DNA of 64,000 nucleotides from Corynebacterium diphtheriae (GTDB taxonomy: Bacteria; Actinomycetota; Actinomycetes; Mycobacteriales; Mycobacteriaceae). Below the pieces are notes generated by a model. It was not told the DNA's origin, did no database searches, and saw only the letters and a list, made by a program, of their open reading frames with translations. Every line of letters starts with the position of its first letter. Position 1 is the first letter of the stretch. Of the stretch, positions 17,207-25,303 are shown piece after piece. The position numbers and the translations under genes were made by a program. The stretch covers positions 62,001 to 126,000 of the forward strand of contig NZ_LN831026.1 in NCBI RefSeq assembly GCF_001457455.1, in the 5' to 3' direction.

Positions 17207-17989
17207 TTAGCTGGGGATAGTTAGACTTTCCACTCTTTCTATCTCTGCAATGACGAGGCGCCGTACCCGCGGATCATGGGGCATGTCCTCGTGCAAAATG
17301 ATCGCGTGCTTAGACACTGCTTGCGCATAAATATTGCGTACAAGTTTTCCGTGGAGAAAGCAGGATTCTACCGGCTGGATAATGGTGTCGGAACGGGTGG
17401 CAATGCAGCTGTAATACACGTACGGCAGTGTGTCGCCATCTGCGTTGAGTTGTGCAATGAGCTCGCTATCGTGCAGCATTTCAAAGCCGCTAGCCCCAAA
17501 AAATCCGGTGATAAGGGAATCGATCACTGCGGTACCACGCGGTGTGCGCCCCAGCGGGCTCATCATTCCGCCGTGGGAGGTGCCGTGGTGGGGGACCGCA
17601 AGTGAAATGAGGTGGCTTACTTTGTTTGCGCCGTCGAGGTTGTGCATCCAATAGCGTGCCAAAATTCCGCCTTGCGAATGCCCCACCACAATCGCTTTCT
17701 TGGCCTTGGTGACGGTCAAAACGGCGTCGATATATGCGCCTACTTGGGCCGCGGATTCCGCTACGGCTGCGGTGGAGCGCATCCCAAAATCCGGTGCCCA
17801 CACGGCGTAGCCGAGGCTGCGAAGCGCGTGCCCGAGCTCCATCCAATCGCCTTTGGTGACTCCCGTTCCGTGGATCAGGATGACGGGATAGGGGTGGCGT
17901 TTCGACGGCCGATCGCGCCAGTCGTCCTCGAAGATTCCACGGGCTGGCAGGCGGGCAGAAAGCGGCAGGTGATGCTGGACAACTGCCAT
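17207..17989 (-). CDS. Alpha/beta-hydrolase, lipase class
   Basis: 260 aa. An oxyanion strand HPYPVILIHGTGVTKGDW, nucleophile elbow IVVGHSQGG (Ser), then SLAVPHHGTSHGG, a segment seen in triacylglycerol lipases of the LipA/EstA type. A late His (KHAIILHEDMPHD) can complete the triad. No signal peptide is evident: the N-terminus is MAVVQHHLPLSARL, so it is probably cytoplasmic or exported by another route. Divergent from the nitroreductase gene with a 96-bp gap. Confidence 0.82.
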   Translation of the reverse strand: MAVVQHHLPLSARLPARGIFEDDWRDRPSKRHPYPVILIHGTGVTKGDWMELGHALRSLGYAVWAPDFGMRSTAAVAESAAQVGAYIDAVLTVTKAKKAIVVGHSQGGILARYWMHNLDGANKVSHLISLAVPHHGTSHGGMMSPLGRTPRGTAVIDSLITGFFGASGFEMLHDSELIAQLNADGDTLPYVYYSCIATRSDTIIQPVESCFLHGKLVRNIYAQAVSKHAIILHEDMPHDPRVRRLVIAEIERVESLTIPS

Positions 17990-18085
17990 GGTTTTCTCCT
18001 TGTACTATCAGTGCGTGTGCCTTTACTGTTAGTGTAACCACACCAATAATAGTGATTTATCAACAAGCCTTGAAAGGATAATGCA

Positions 18086-18664
18086 ATGTCTTTGACTGTT
18101 GCAGAAGCTATCGCCCAACGTCGTGCCGTACGCACCTACACCGACCAGCCCATCCCGGACGATATCCTTGATCGCGTTGTTGCCCAGGCCCTCGAAGCGC
18201 CTACTGCTTTTAACGCCCAGCGTGCCGACGTTGTGGTGGTACGCGATCAGGCTGTCAAGGATGCCCTTTTTGCAGCTTCCAAGCAGGCGCAGCTTCGCGA
18301 CGCTCCCGCAGTGCTCGTGATCGTCGCCCGTGCCGATGCCCCCACCGACCTACCCGAGCTCCTCGGCCCCGACCGCGCCGCTTATGCCAACGGCTTCTTT
18401 GCGCGTCTCGACGCAGCCGCTCTTCGTGAAACCGCGCTGAAAGATGCCATGCTTGTCGCAGGTTTTGCCCTCATTGCAGCCCAAGGCGAAGGTCTTGCTA
18501 CCTCGCCCACTACTGGCTGGGATGAGTCCCAGGTCCTCGAGGCTGTCGGACTTGGCGGGCGTGATGACCGCGCCGTAGGACTTGTCATCGCCATGGGCTA
18601 CCCTGCCGAGCAGCCACTCCACCCTGGCCGCGAGGCAAGCCGCCGCGTCAACGATCACTACTAA
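18086..18664 (+). CDS. Nitroreductase-family protein
   Basis: 192 aa. FMN-binding start: IAQRRAVRTYTDQPIPDDIL, then ALEAPTAFNAQ, the acidic DAMLVAGFALIAAQGEGLAT and a closing VIAMGYPAEQ. The family dimerises around two FMN and reduces nitroaromatics or quinones with NAD(P)H. AAAGGA precedes the ATG at 7 bp. The end of the gene is 4 bp from the stop of a convergent pseudogene. The physiological substrate is not evident. Confidence 0.88.
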   Translation: MSLTVAEAIAQRRAVRTYTDQPIPDDILDRVVAQALEAPTAFNAQRADVVVVRDQAVKDALFAASKQAQLRDAPAVLVIVARADAPTDLPELLGPDRAAYANGFFARLDAAALRETALKDAMLVAGFALIAAQGEGLATSPTTGWDESQVLEAVGLGGRDDRAVGLVIAMGYPAEQPLHPGREASRRVNDHY

Positions 18665-18668
18665 AACG

Positions 18669-19536
18669 TTATGTCCCTTTGATCCATCGGGTTCCCGATC
18701 CTCGTTGTGGGCCTGAAGGATCAATGTGTGCTTTTCCAGCGCGTCGTAAATTGCGGAGAATCTCGGTGATCTCGGGACGTGGCATGCCTATGCTCTCTGC
18801 AATTTCGGCCGCTGAAATCGGGGAACCGGAGCTGAGCTTTTCTTCAACCCATGTTTGGACTGACGATTGCGGGATTGTCTCTGACTGATAATAATTGGTA
18901 GTTTTTCGAGCTTTTTCGCTGAGAAACCATTCATCCGTGTTGTGAATTTGGGTGAGAAGACCATTGCTTTCAAGAGCAAACATTAGCTCGGTAGCTTCTT
19001 TTGAGGATGTCTGAGTCTTCACACGAGCTTGTTTGAGCGATATGACAGGAGAAGTCCAGAGGTGCCACAGCACTATGAGAGTGTTGACGCTATGGAGCAT
19101 GTCTGGGTTGAAACTGAGACTGAGCTCATGCAGTGCTTTGATAAAACTCTCGTCTGGATTTCCTGAATGAAGGATAACTTCGACAAAAGTGTCCTCGGTA
19201 TGAACATCCGGAATATCACGACCGCTGCCTAATAGGATTTTTTCGGTGTCAAATGTGGTTCCAGTAAAGGCTTCCGTGCCCCCCGATTTTATCTTTAATT
19301 CCAACCACAATATGTCCAGTGTCGGCATCCCCATTGGCAAGGCATACTGCCTCATCAATGAGCTTTTCAATCAAAGCCGCTTGTGGATTGCCATGCTGTT
19401 TCCCTCGACCTGCGCATGCTGGGTCTTCTTTGAATTCCAAAGTTTCTGATTCCAAAGAATCTGCAATGGATCCTTCCCAGATGGCATCTAGTGCATTCAT
19501 GACATGAGCGGGGAGGGATGTGAGGGAAACTTCCAT
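18669..19536 (-). pseudogene. AlbA_2 (Schlafen-like) regulator with winged-helix C-terminus, frameshifted in a C6/G6 tract
   Basis: Two overlapping frames make one protein. The N-terminal frame (from 19536) has the AlbA_2 start SETLEFKED and VCLANGDADTGHIVVGIKD. It goes out of frame at the run of six C on the + strand (19279-19284). The second frame resumes GGTEAFTGTTFDTEKILLG and runs to a C-terminal winged helix with SAAEIAESIGMPRPEITEIL. Removing one base from the tract restores a continuous protein of about 288 aa. Such proteins are putative nucleic-acid binders or defence-linked regulators. It may be a dead gene, a sequencing error or phase-variable. Confidence 0.75.
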
Positions 19537-19560
19537 GAACAAAGATACATTTCCCCAGCA

Positions 19561-19687
19561 AGTTGTTTTGTCCGGTGGCAGTTATTGTTCTAAACAACTT
19601 GTCAACAACTTTGGGGTGCTATGTGGGGTGGTTTTACTTGTGTTTTCGCAGCTAGGGGTAGTTGTTTCGAGTTGTTTTAAGTTGTTG
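19561..19687. repeat. 126-bp direct repeat, left copy
   Basis: Runs from AGTTGTTTTGTCCGGTGGCA to AGTTGTTTTAAGTTGTTG and is about 93% identical to 20592-20717. It contains nested palindromic pieces (TTGTTCTAAACAA, GTTGTTTT/AAACAAC). The two copies bracket the inverted-repeat element at 19731-20525. Confidence 0.85.
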
Positions 19688-19992
19688 GGCTGTGGATGGG
19701 AAATGTGTGGAAGATTTCCGTAATTTTATGGGCTCTTCCGGTTTTAGAGTGCATTGATTAGTTCGCTGGGGTTCGGGCGTGGCACAAGATATTGGGGTCC
19801 TTGGCTTTGTAGGAATAAGGGGTCTAAACCATCCATCCACAACCAAGGACCTACTGTGCAGCCTAACGGAAATGCCATCGTCATCGAAGCCGAGCCCGTC
19901 GAGCCCATCAATGAATGCCCCGCATGCGGGCAGCCAAGAAAACCATGAGCAAGCGCCGCAAAGACATCTCCGCCTACATCCGACACACAAAC

Positions 19993-20133
19993 AATGCACT
20001 CTACAACCGGAAGAGCCACCATTCGGGGGTATTTCGAAGGATTTTTCTCCGAACTTCACACCAAATCGCTTCCAAACCGGCCGTTTGACTGGATTTGGTG
20101 TGAAGTGCCGTCTTTTCGGGGGTGAACGGGGGT
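19993..20133. repeat. Dispersed hairpin repeat, copy B
   Basis: Arms ACTTCACACCAAATC (20053-20067) and GATTTGGTGTGAAGT (20092-20106). It is in reverse orientation to copy A and carries the same flanks, from an IS-end-like CCGGAAGAGCCACCATT to CGGGGGTGAACGGGGG. Confidence 0.85.
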
Positions 20134-20272
20134 AGCGCTAGCGTAGGTGGTCTGCTCGGCGTCGTCCTAGTGATCCTTGTTGGTCTTGCGGGTGCTGCTG
20201 CGGTTCCGGCCCAGGGTTTGACCCGTACATACCCGAAGGTCTTGCCACCGAAGGGCGCTCCGGTTCCACCGA

Positions 20273-20393
20273 GCCACCATTCGGGGGTATTTCGAGGCAT
20301 TTTGCACAGAACTTCACACCAAATCGCTTCCAAACCGGCCGTTTGGCTGGATTTGGTGTGAAGTGCCGTCTTTTTCGGGGGTGAGCGGGGGTG
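20273..20393. repeat. Dispersed hairpin repeat, copy C
   Basis: Contains GAACTTCACACCAAATCGC and GGATTTGGTGTGAAGTGCC around the same GGCCG loop. It is parallel to copy B and about 140 bp from it, inside the same inverted-repeat element. Its outer end (GAGCCACCATTCGGGGGTA) is shared with copy B. Confidence 0.85.
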
Positions 20394-20591
20394 GCGCGCC
20401 CACCAACGCCCACCAACACCACCCAATCCCAGCCAAGCCATGGTTGTGGAAAACGTCCTGCTCCGCGTAGTGCCACGCCCGAACCCCCGGCGAACTAATC
20501 AATGCACTCTAAAGCCGGAAGAGCCATTTTGTGGAGTTTTTGCAGGTCAGAGATTTAAGGGGAGTTGGGACGTGTAAAAACTATCGTCTCA

Positions 20592-20717
20592 AGTTGTTTT
20601 GTTCGGTGGCAGTTGTTGTTCTAAACAACTTGTCAACAACTTTTGGGTGTTATGTGGGGTGGTTTTACTGGTGTTTTCGCAGCTAGGGGTAGTTGTTTTG
20701 AGTTGTTTTAACTTGTT
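20592..20717. repeat. 126-bp direct repeat, right copy
   Basis: Second copy of the repeat at 19561-19687, same orientation. It ends about 50 bp before the carbonic anhydrase start and may therefore contain part of that gene's promoter. Confidence 0.85.
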
Positions 20718-20768
20718 GTTGCGTGCCTACTGGGTTGATCGGGGGCTTCTCGGCATAGTGTTGTAGCT

Positions 20769-21323
20769 ATGACTGGTCCACTTATTCTGCCGTTTAATGG
20801 CAAGGTTCCGCGTGTTCATGAGACTGCATTTATTGCTCCGAATGCCACTTTGATTGGTGATGTGACGATTGGGCCCCATGCTTCGGTGTTTTATGGCTGT
20901 GTGCTGCGGGCGGATATTAATTCGATTGTTGTGGGGACGCGTACGAATATCCAGGATAATTCGGTGTTGCATGTTGATCGTGACGCTGCCTGTGTGCTGG
21001 GTGACGATGTCACGGTGGGGCACATGGCGTTGGTGCATGGTTCCACTGTGGGTGATGGCACGTTGGTGGGCATGCATGCCGCGTTGTTGTCGCGTTCGGT
21101 GGTAGGTGCTGGCAGTTTGATTGCTGCTGGTGCGGTGGTGCTGGAGGGGCAGGTTATTCCTGCGAAGTCGTTGGCTGCTGGGGTGCCGGCGAAGGTGCGT
21201 CGTGAGTTATCTGATGAGCAGTCGGCTGGGTTTATTCCTCATGCTGGCCGTTATGTTGAGGTGGCGGCTCAGCATGGGGAGTTGGGTGCTCCGCTGAGTG
21301 TGGAGGATGTTCGCTTCCGTTAA
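20769..21323 (+). CDS. Gamma-class carbonic anhydrase-like protein
   Basis: 184 aa left-handed beta-helix. The opening VHETAFIAPNATLIGDVTIG is followed by VLRADINSIVVGTRTNIQDN and VTVGHMALVHGS, giving the spaced histidines that bind zinc in this family. VPAKVRRELSDEQ closes the helix. Such proteins hydrate CO2 or act as housekeeping hexapeptide-repeat proteins (PaaY/YrdA type). Its 3' end overlaps the ROK gene by 4 bp in convergent orientation. Confidence 0.9.
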   Translation: MTGPLILPFNGKVPRVHETAFIAPNATLIGDVTIGPHASVFYGCVLRADINSIVVGTRTNIQDNSVLHVDRDAACVLGDDVTVGHMALVHGSTVGDGTLVGMHAALLSRSVVGAGSLIAAGAVVLEGQVIPAKSLAAGVPAKVRRELSDEQSAGFIPHAGRYVEVAAQHGELGAPLSVEDVRFR

Positions 21324-22318
21324 CAGGATGTGAGGATGCGCTTTGCCAGTCCGAGTGGGTCTTCGATGAGGTGATCGAGGGCTACTGCTCGGGCGGCGGC
21401 GCGTGCGTTGTCCAGGTGGGTGGGGAAGACGCGGATTTCTATGTTGGGGTTGGTGGGGGAAGAACGTAGTGCTTTGCCTACGGTCCGGGCGTCGTCGGGG
21501 TTGGAGAACGCGGAGCCTGCGAGCACGATGCTGTTGGGGGCGTGTTCTGCGACGAGGTGGACGGCGGCTTCGCTGAGCAGTGCGACGTCCTCTGAGGAGG
21601 TGTCGATGGGAACGGTGGTGATGCTGTCGGGGGTTTGTAGTGCTGCACCGGTGGAGTCGTCGGCGTAGAAGATGAGGGTGGTGCTGGGATGGTTGGGGTC
21701 TTGTGCTTGTTGTTCCGCGCCGGCGATGGCGGTGATCACGCTGGTGACGGCGATGGGGACGGGGATTTGTTTGTAGAGTGCGCTGACGATGTCGAGGCGG
21801 TCCCATCCGAGGTTGGCTGCGGTGACGAGTCCGGTGGGGGATACTCGGCCGGAGCTGGAGATTCCGATGCTGGCTAGTGGCAGTTCGGAGAGTGTGGTGA
21901 GCTCGGTGATGGCGGTTGTGATGGCGTCGATGTAGGTATCGATGCTTGTCGACGCCGGCCGGACCTCAATCATCTTTTCCCGTAGGGCGATGCCTCGGGT
22001 GTTGTATGCGCCGATGTAGGTGGCGCGGGTGCCTACTGCGACGCCGATGTGAACCCAAGGTGAAGGTGCGAGTTCGATGGGGATGGTGGGGCGCCCTGGT
22101 CCTTGAGGGATGGAGAGGTCGGGGCGTTCGCGAACGAGGTGCGCTTCCATGAGTGCGGCGACTGCGCGGGTGACGGTTGGTTGGGATTTACCTGATCCGT
22201 TGACCAGTGTTGCCCGTGTGACTGGTTGGAGGTGGCGGATGAGGTGCAAACATGAGGCAGCCGGGGAAGTGGGCTTAGTAAAGGACGGCGTGTTCCTCAG
22301 TGTTCTGCGGTTCGGCAT
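21320..22318 (-). CDS. ROK-family transcriptional regulator
   Basis: 332 aa. An N-terminal winged helix (TRATLVNGSGKSQPTVTRAV) is followed by a shortened ROK sugar-kinase-like domain with IELAPSPWVHIGVAVGT, SIGISSSGRVSPTGLV and SIVLAGSAFSNPDDAR. The canonical ROK zinc motif CxCGxxGCxE is not seen and the glucokinase catalytic loop is degenerate, so it is probably a repressor rather than a kinase. No sugar operon adjoins it; the divergent PepSY gene or itself may be its target. Confidence 0.78.
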   Translation of the reverse strand: MPNRRTLRNTPSFTKPTSPAASCLHLIRHLQPVTRATLVNGSGKSQPTVTRAVAALMEAHLVRERPDLSIPQGPGRPTIPIELAPSPWVHIGVAVGTRATYIGAYNTRGIALREKMIEVRPASTSIDTYIDAITTAITELTTLSELPLASIGISSSGRVSPTGLVTAANLGWDRLDIVSALYKQIPVPIAVTSVITAIAGAEQQAQDPNHPSTTLIFYADDSTGAALQTPDSITTVPIDTSSEDVALLSEAAVHLVAEHAPNSIVLAGSAFSNPDDARTVGKALRSSPTNPNIEIRVFPTHLDNARAAARAVALDHLIEDPLGLAKRILTSC

Positions 22319-22685
22319 GTGTCAAATTTTAGGGGTTCGTAGACCAGCTTGTCTAAATTAGACGGTGTTCAAAAGTTTGATAAATAGATGTTTTGAACTG
22401 CAAATATGCTTTAAATGCGGTGCCCCTATAGACCGATCGGTACGCCTAGGGGTATATGGCCGAGAAGAAAAACAAAAGGTGAAAGTGCACTTTTTATATA
22501 AGCGTTATGAGGTTACATCTCGGCGACAAGGATGAATATATTCCCGACATATTGGGGGTAACGGGGGTGAATTTCATAACGTTGAAATATAGACAATAAA
22601 AATATTGAACTTTAGGGAACTCTTGCCTTATTGCTGCCGACAACTACTGCGTTCCATTGCCACAACCCATCACGGAAAGCTGTTT
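22319..22685. other. AT-rich intergenic region between ROK regulator and PepSY gene
   Basis: No gene is supported. It holds the palindromic site at 22423-22452, a CGTTATGA (about 22503-22510) / TCATAACG (about 22575-22582) inverted pair and the AT-rich promoter region of the PepSY gene. Base composition is clearly lower in GC than the flanking genes. Confidence 0.5.
22423..22452. promoter_or_regulatory. Nested palindrome, likely TetR-type operator
   Basis: A 10-bp perfect palindrome ACCGATCGGT (22432-22441) sits within outer arms CCCCTA (22423-22428) and TAGGGG (22447-22452). The ACCGATCGGT core is common in TetR-family operators. It lies between the divergent ROK and PepSY genes. Confidence 0.5.
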
Positions 22686-24056
22686 ATGGTTGCAACTTAC
22701 ACACCGTCCGCCGAGAAGCAGGAAGCGTCGACACGCGCTTTGCCCCGCCACCTGCGACGACTGCACTTCTTCGCAGGCATCATCTGCGCGCCACTCATCT
22801 TCATCGCATCGCTGACCGGCCTCGGCTACGCCTTCGGCCCCAGCCTCGATAAAGCCGTCTACTCCGAAGCCATCAACGTCACACCCAGCGGCGATGAGCT
22901 ACCGCTAGAACGAATCGTTGACATCGCCCGCGCCACCCACCCCGACCTTGAACTCGCTGGTGTGCGCGTAGGCAACTCCGACCAAGCCACGCGCGTGATG
23001 TTCAACGACCCCACCTTGCCCAAGAGCACCACGCAGGCAGTCTTTGTCAACCAATACACCGGCGACATCACCGGCGACATGCCGCAATACGGCGGATCGG
23101 CTGCACTTCCCATCCGACACTGGCTCTCACTCGGACACCGCGATCTCTGGCTCGGCGAACCTGGCCGCCTCTACTCCGAAACCGCCGCATCGTGGCTCGG
23201 TGTTCTCGCCGTCAGTGGTGTGTACCTGTGGTGGAAACGGCAGCGCAAAGCCGGCCGCCTAGCTGCCATGTTGCGTATCGACGGCCGCGGCCGCACTCGG
23301 AATCTGCGCTGGCACGGCGCAATCGGCACCCTTGTGGCCGCCGGCATGATCTTTTTGACCATCACTGGCTTGACATGGTCGTCTGTAGCAGGCGACAACA
23401 TTCGTTCGGTACGCACCGCCTTGAACTGGACTACGCCGTCGGTAAGCACGGCGCTCGGTGCGGCGACCGAGCAAACCCCCGCCGACCCCCACGCTGAGCA
23501 CGGCGGACACAGCGGACACCATGCGCACATGGCAGCTCTGGACGTATCTGAGCAGGCACAACGCGTAGCAACCACCGCTGCCGGCGAACTGCGCACCCCC
23601 TTTACCGTCAAGCCCCCGAAGGAAGACGGCCACGCCTGGACCGCCGCGGAAGACCGCGTTGCTTACCGCCTCACCTACGACGCCTTAGCTGTCGACGGCT
23701 CCAACGGGCAGGTGACCGACCGTGTGGACTTTGAGCAGTGGTCATTGCCCGCAAAGCTCACTGCCTGGCTGATCGAATTGCACATGGGCACCCTGCTGGG
23801 CGTACCTAACCAAATCGCCCTCGGTCTGTTGGCTATTGGCCTTCTCATCCTCGTGGTGCGTGGCTACCTGCTGTGGTTCCAGCGTCGTGGCACCGCGTGG
23901 GTTGGTAGCGCTCCGGCGCGCAGTGTAGACGGTGTGCGCGGATATGGCGCACTTGGCTGGATAGGCGTTGCTGCCATGGTGATCTATGGCGTGGTGGCAC
24001 CCCTGTTTGGTATTACCTGCGTGGCGTTTTTGATCTGCAGCATGCTGAAGAAGTGA
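22686..24056 (+). CDS. PepSY-associated membrane protein
   Basis: 456 aa from the ATG at 22686 (GGAAAG upstream). The architecture is PepSY_TM: an N-terminal helix after LPRHLRRLHFFAGIICAPLI, a large outer domain, a WLGVLAVSGVYLWWKR helix, a WHGAIGTLVAAGMIFLTITG helix, a second PepSY-like loop, then WLIELHMGTLLGVPNQIALG and two final helices. The second outer loop has the His-rich HAEHGGHSGHHAHM, plausible for metal capture. Proteins of this family are often tied to iron or copper handling (ferric reductase-like). The stop codon is followed after one base by a 94-bp palindromic element. Confidence 0.85.
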   Translation: MVATYTPSAEKQEASTRALPRHLRRLHFFAGIICAPLIFIASLTGLGYAFGPSLDKAVYSEAINVTPSGDELPLERIVDIARATHPDLELAGVRVGNSDQATRVMFNDPTLPKSTTQAVFVNQYTGDITGDMPQYGGSAALPIRHWLSLGHRDLWLGEPGRLYSETAASWLGVLAVSGVYLWWKRQRKAGRLAAMLRIDGRGRTRNLRWHGAIGTLVAAGMIFLTITGLTWSSVAGDNIRSVRTALNWTTPSVSTALGAATEQTPADPHAEHGGHSGHHAHMAALDVSEQAQRVATTAAGELRTPFTVKPPKEDGHAWTAAEDRVAYRLTYDALAVDGSNGQVTDRVDFEQWSLPAKLTAWLIELHMGTLLGVPNQIALGLLAIGLLILVVRGYLLWFQRRGTAWVGSAPARSVDGVRGYGALGWIGVAAMVIYGVVAPLFGITCVAFLICSMLKK

Positions 24057-24150
24057 AGTGAGTAGTTCGTGCCAAAACTTTTTGAGGCTCGCAGCGTTTC
24101 CGCAGGTCGGAGATATAAGAAAAGATGCAATTTGGCACGAACTACTCACT
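24057..24150 (+). repeat. 94-bp palindromic 3' element, copy 1
   Basis: Perfect 20-bp inverted ends AGTGAGTAGTTCGTGCCAAA (24057-24076) and its complement (24131-24150). The interior reads ACTTTTT...CGCAGCGTTTCCGCAGGTCGGAGATATAA in the + direction. It begins directly after the PepSY stop codon, in the gene's orientation. It would fold into a long RNA hairpin. Other copies: 47990, 57789, 58773. Confidence 0.9.
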
Positions 24151-24206
24151 CGCAATCATCACGGCAGTTATTACACAATCCTCGTAGTGCCCTAGACTGT
24201 GTTCAC

Positions 24207-25292
24207 ATGAGCTTTTCCCCAGAACTGCCTGACTTTATGCAGGGCCTCGGCGTGTCCGTCCATGCCATGACCAACGCCGATGTCCCCGCGCACACGGACT
24301 CCGTTTTACGTAACCTGAATCGTTTTGAGCAGCACTTTACCGCCGACGATCTTGTTGTAGTGCCGTTGTCGGAGTACACCTTTTTTAACGAGGGGCGTGG
24401 CGATATTGGCATCGTGGTACAAGATGCCTCTGGTGCCGTCGTGGGTACCATGTGCGTGCAGTTTATTAAAGGACTGGCCTACCTCAACCCCGCTGTGCCT
24501 GAGATGACGCTTCGTTTGGATGAAGCGTGGCGCGGGAAGGGGATCGGTGGCTGGTTGATTGAGCAGGCAACCGAGTATGGTCGTTTGAACGGTTGGCCTG
24601 GTATTGCGGTGAATGTGGAAAAGCAGTCGCCAGCTCGTCGCCTTTATGCGCGCCATGATTTCGCTGCTCAGGACCGTGAGGTTGAATATGGTGCTATCAT
24701 GCTGAAGACCTTGAGTCCGAAGATTCGTAGCGTTGCTGTGTATTGCGGCTCGGCTGTGGGGGAGCGACCTGAGTATGCGCAGGCGGCGCGTGAGTTGGGT
24801 ACTGCGTTGGCGCAGCGCGGTATCACCATGGTTTATGGTGGCGGCAGGCCAGGTCTGATGGGTATTGCTGCCGACGCTGCCATCGCCGCGGGTGGCAAGG
24901 TGCATGGTGTGATGCCGCATGCGCTTGTTGATCTAGAGCAGGCGCATCCTGGTTTGAGTGCGCTTGATATTACTGACACGATGGCGCAGCGTAAGACGCG
25001 CATGGAAGAGCTTGCCGACGCCTTTGTGGTCCTGCCAGGTGGCATGGGCACTATGGAGGAGATGTTCCAGGTGTTGGTGCGTCAGCAGCTAGGGCCGTAT
25101 GCGGGTCCGGTGGCGTTGATGAATATTGAGGAGTTCTGGGATCCGTTTATTGCTGCATTGCGCACAATGAGTGAAGAGGGCTTTATTTCAGAGCGTTATA
25201 TTGATGCGCTGGTGATGGCGAAAGATTCTGAGGAGCTTTTCCAAGGCTTCAGCTCGTGGGTGAATCCTGGGCTGAAGTGGCTGTCTGACTAG
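24207..25292 (+). CDS. GNAT acetyltransferase fused to LOG-family phosphoribohydrolase
   Basis: 361 aa from the ATG at 24207. Residues 1-170 are a GNAT domain (MTLRLDEAWRGKGIGGWLIE carries the acetyl-CoA loop; QSPARRLYARHDF follows). Residues about 175-361 are a LOG (cytokinin riboside 5'-monophosphate phosphoribohydrolase) domain: SVAVYCGSAVGERPEYAQAA, MVYGGGRPGLMG, and the hallmark VLPGGMGTMEEMFQ. LOG enzymes release the base from nucleoside monophosphates. The fusion is unusual, since LOG normally stands alone. An acetylation linked to a nucleotide product is one guess. DUF885 follows 11 bp later. Confidence 0.85.
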   Translation: MSFSPELPDFMQGLGVSVHAMTNADVPAHTDSVLRNLNRFEQHFTADDLVVVPLSEYTFFNEGRGDIGIVVQDASGAVVGTMCVQFIKGLAYLNPAVPEMTLRLDEAWRGKGIGGWLIEQATEYGRLNGWPGIAVNVEKQSPARRLYARHDFAAQDREVEYGAIMLKTLSPKIRSVAVYCGSAVGERPEYAQAARELGTALAQRGITMVYGGGRPGLMGIAADAAIAAGGKVHGVMPHALVDLEQAHPGLSALDITDTMAQRKTRMEELADAFVVLPGGMGTMEEMFQVLVRQQLGPYAGPVALMNIEEFWDPFIAALRTMSEEGFISERYIDALVMAKDSEELFQGFSSWVNPGLKWLSD

Positions 25293-25303
25293 ACTGTCGA
25301 GGC

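Larger units (their letters stand above)
19731..20525. mobile_element. 795-bp element with 55-bp terminal inverted repeats (probable ISL3-like remnant or MITE)
   Basis: Left end 19731-19785 begins GGCTCTTCCGGTTTTAGAGT and its reverse complement, with three changes, is the right end 20470-20525. The GGCTCTTCCG end resembles ISL3-family elements of corynebacteria as I recall them. No transposase is present. Inside lie two hairpin repeats (B and C) and a few short fragments, for example a 30-residue reading frame ending INECPACGQPRKP and an overlapping MSKRRKDISAYIRHTNNALY that is cut by repeat B. It is best read as a non-autonomous or decayed insertion. Confidence 0.65.

Noticed and set aside
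19754-20135. Short coding genes inside the 795-bp element (ECPACGQ and MSKRRKD frames)
   Set aside because: They are about 30 residues each, cut by hairpin repeat B, without ribosome sites; probably remnants.
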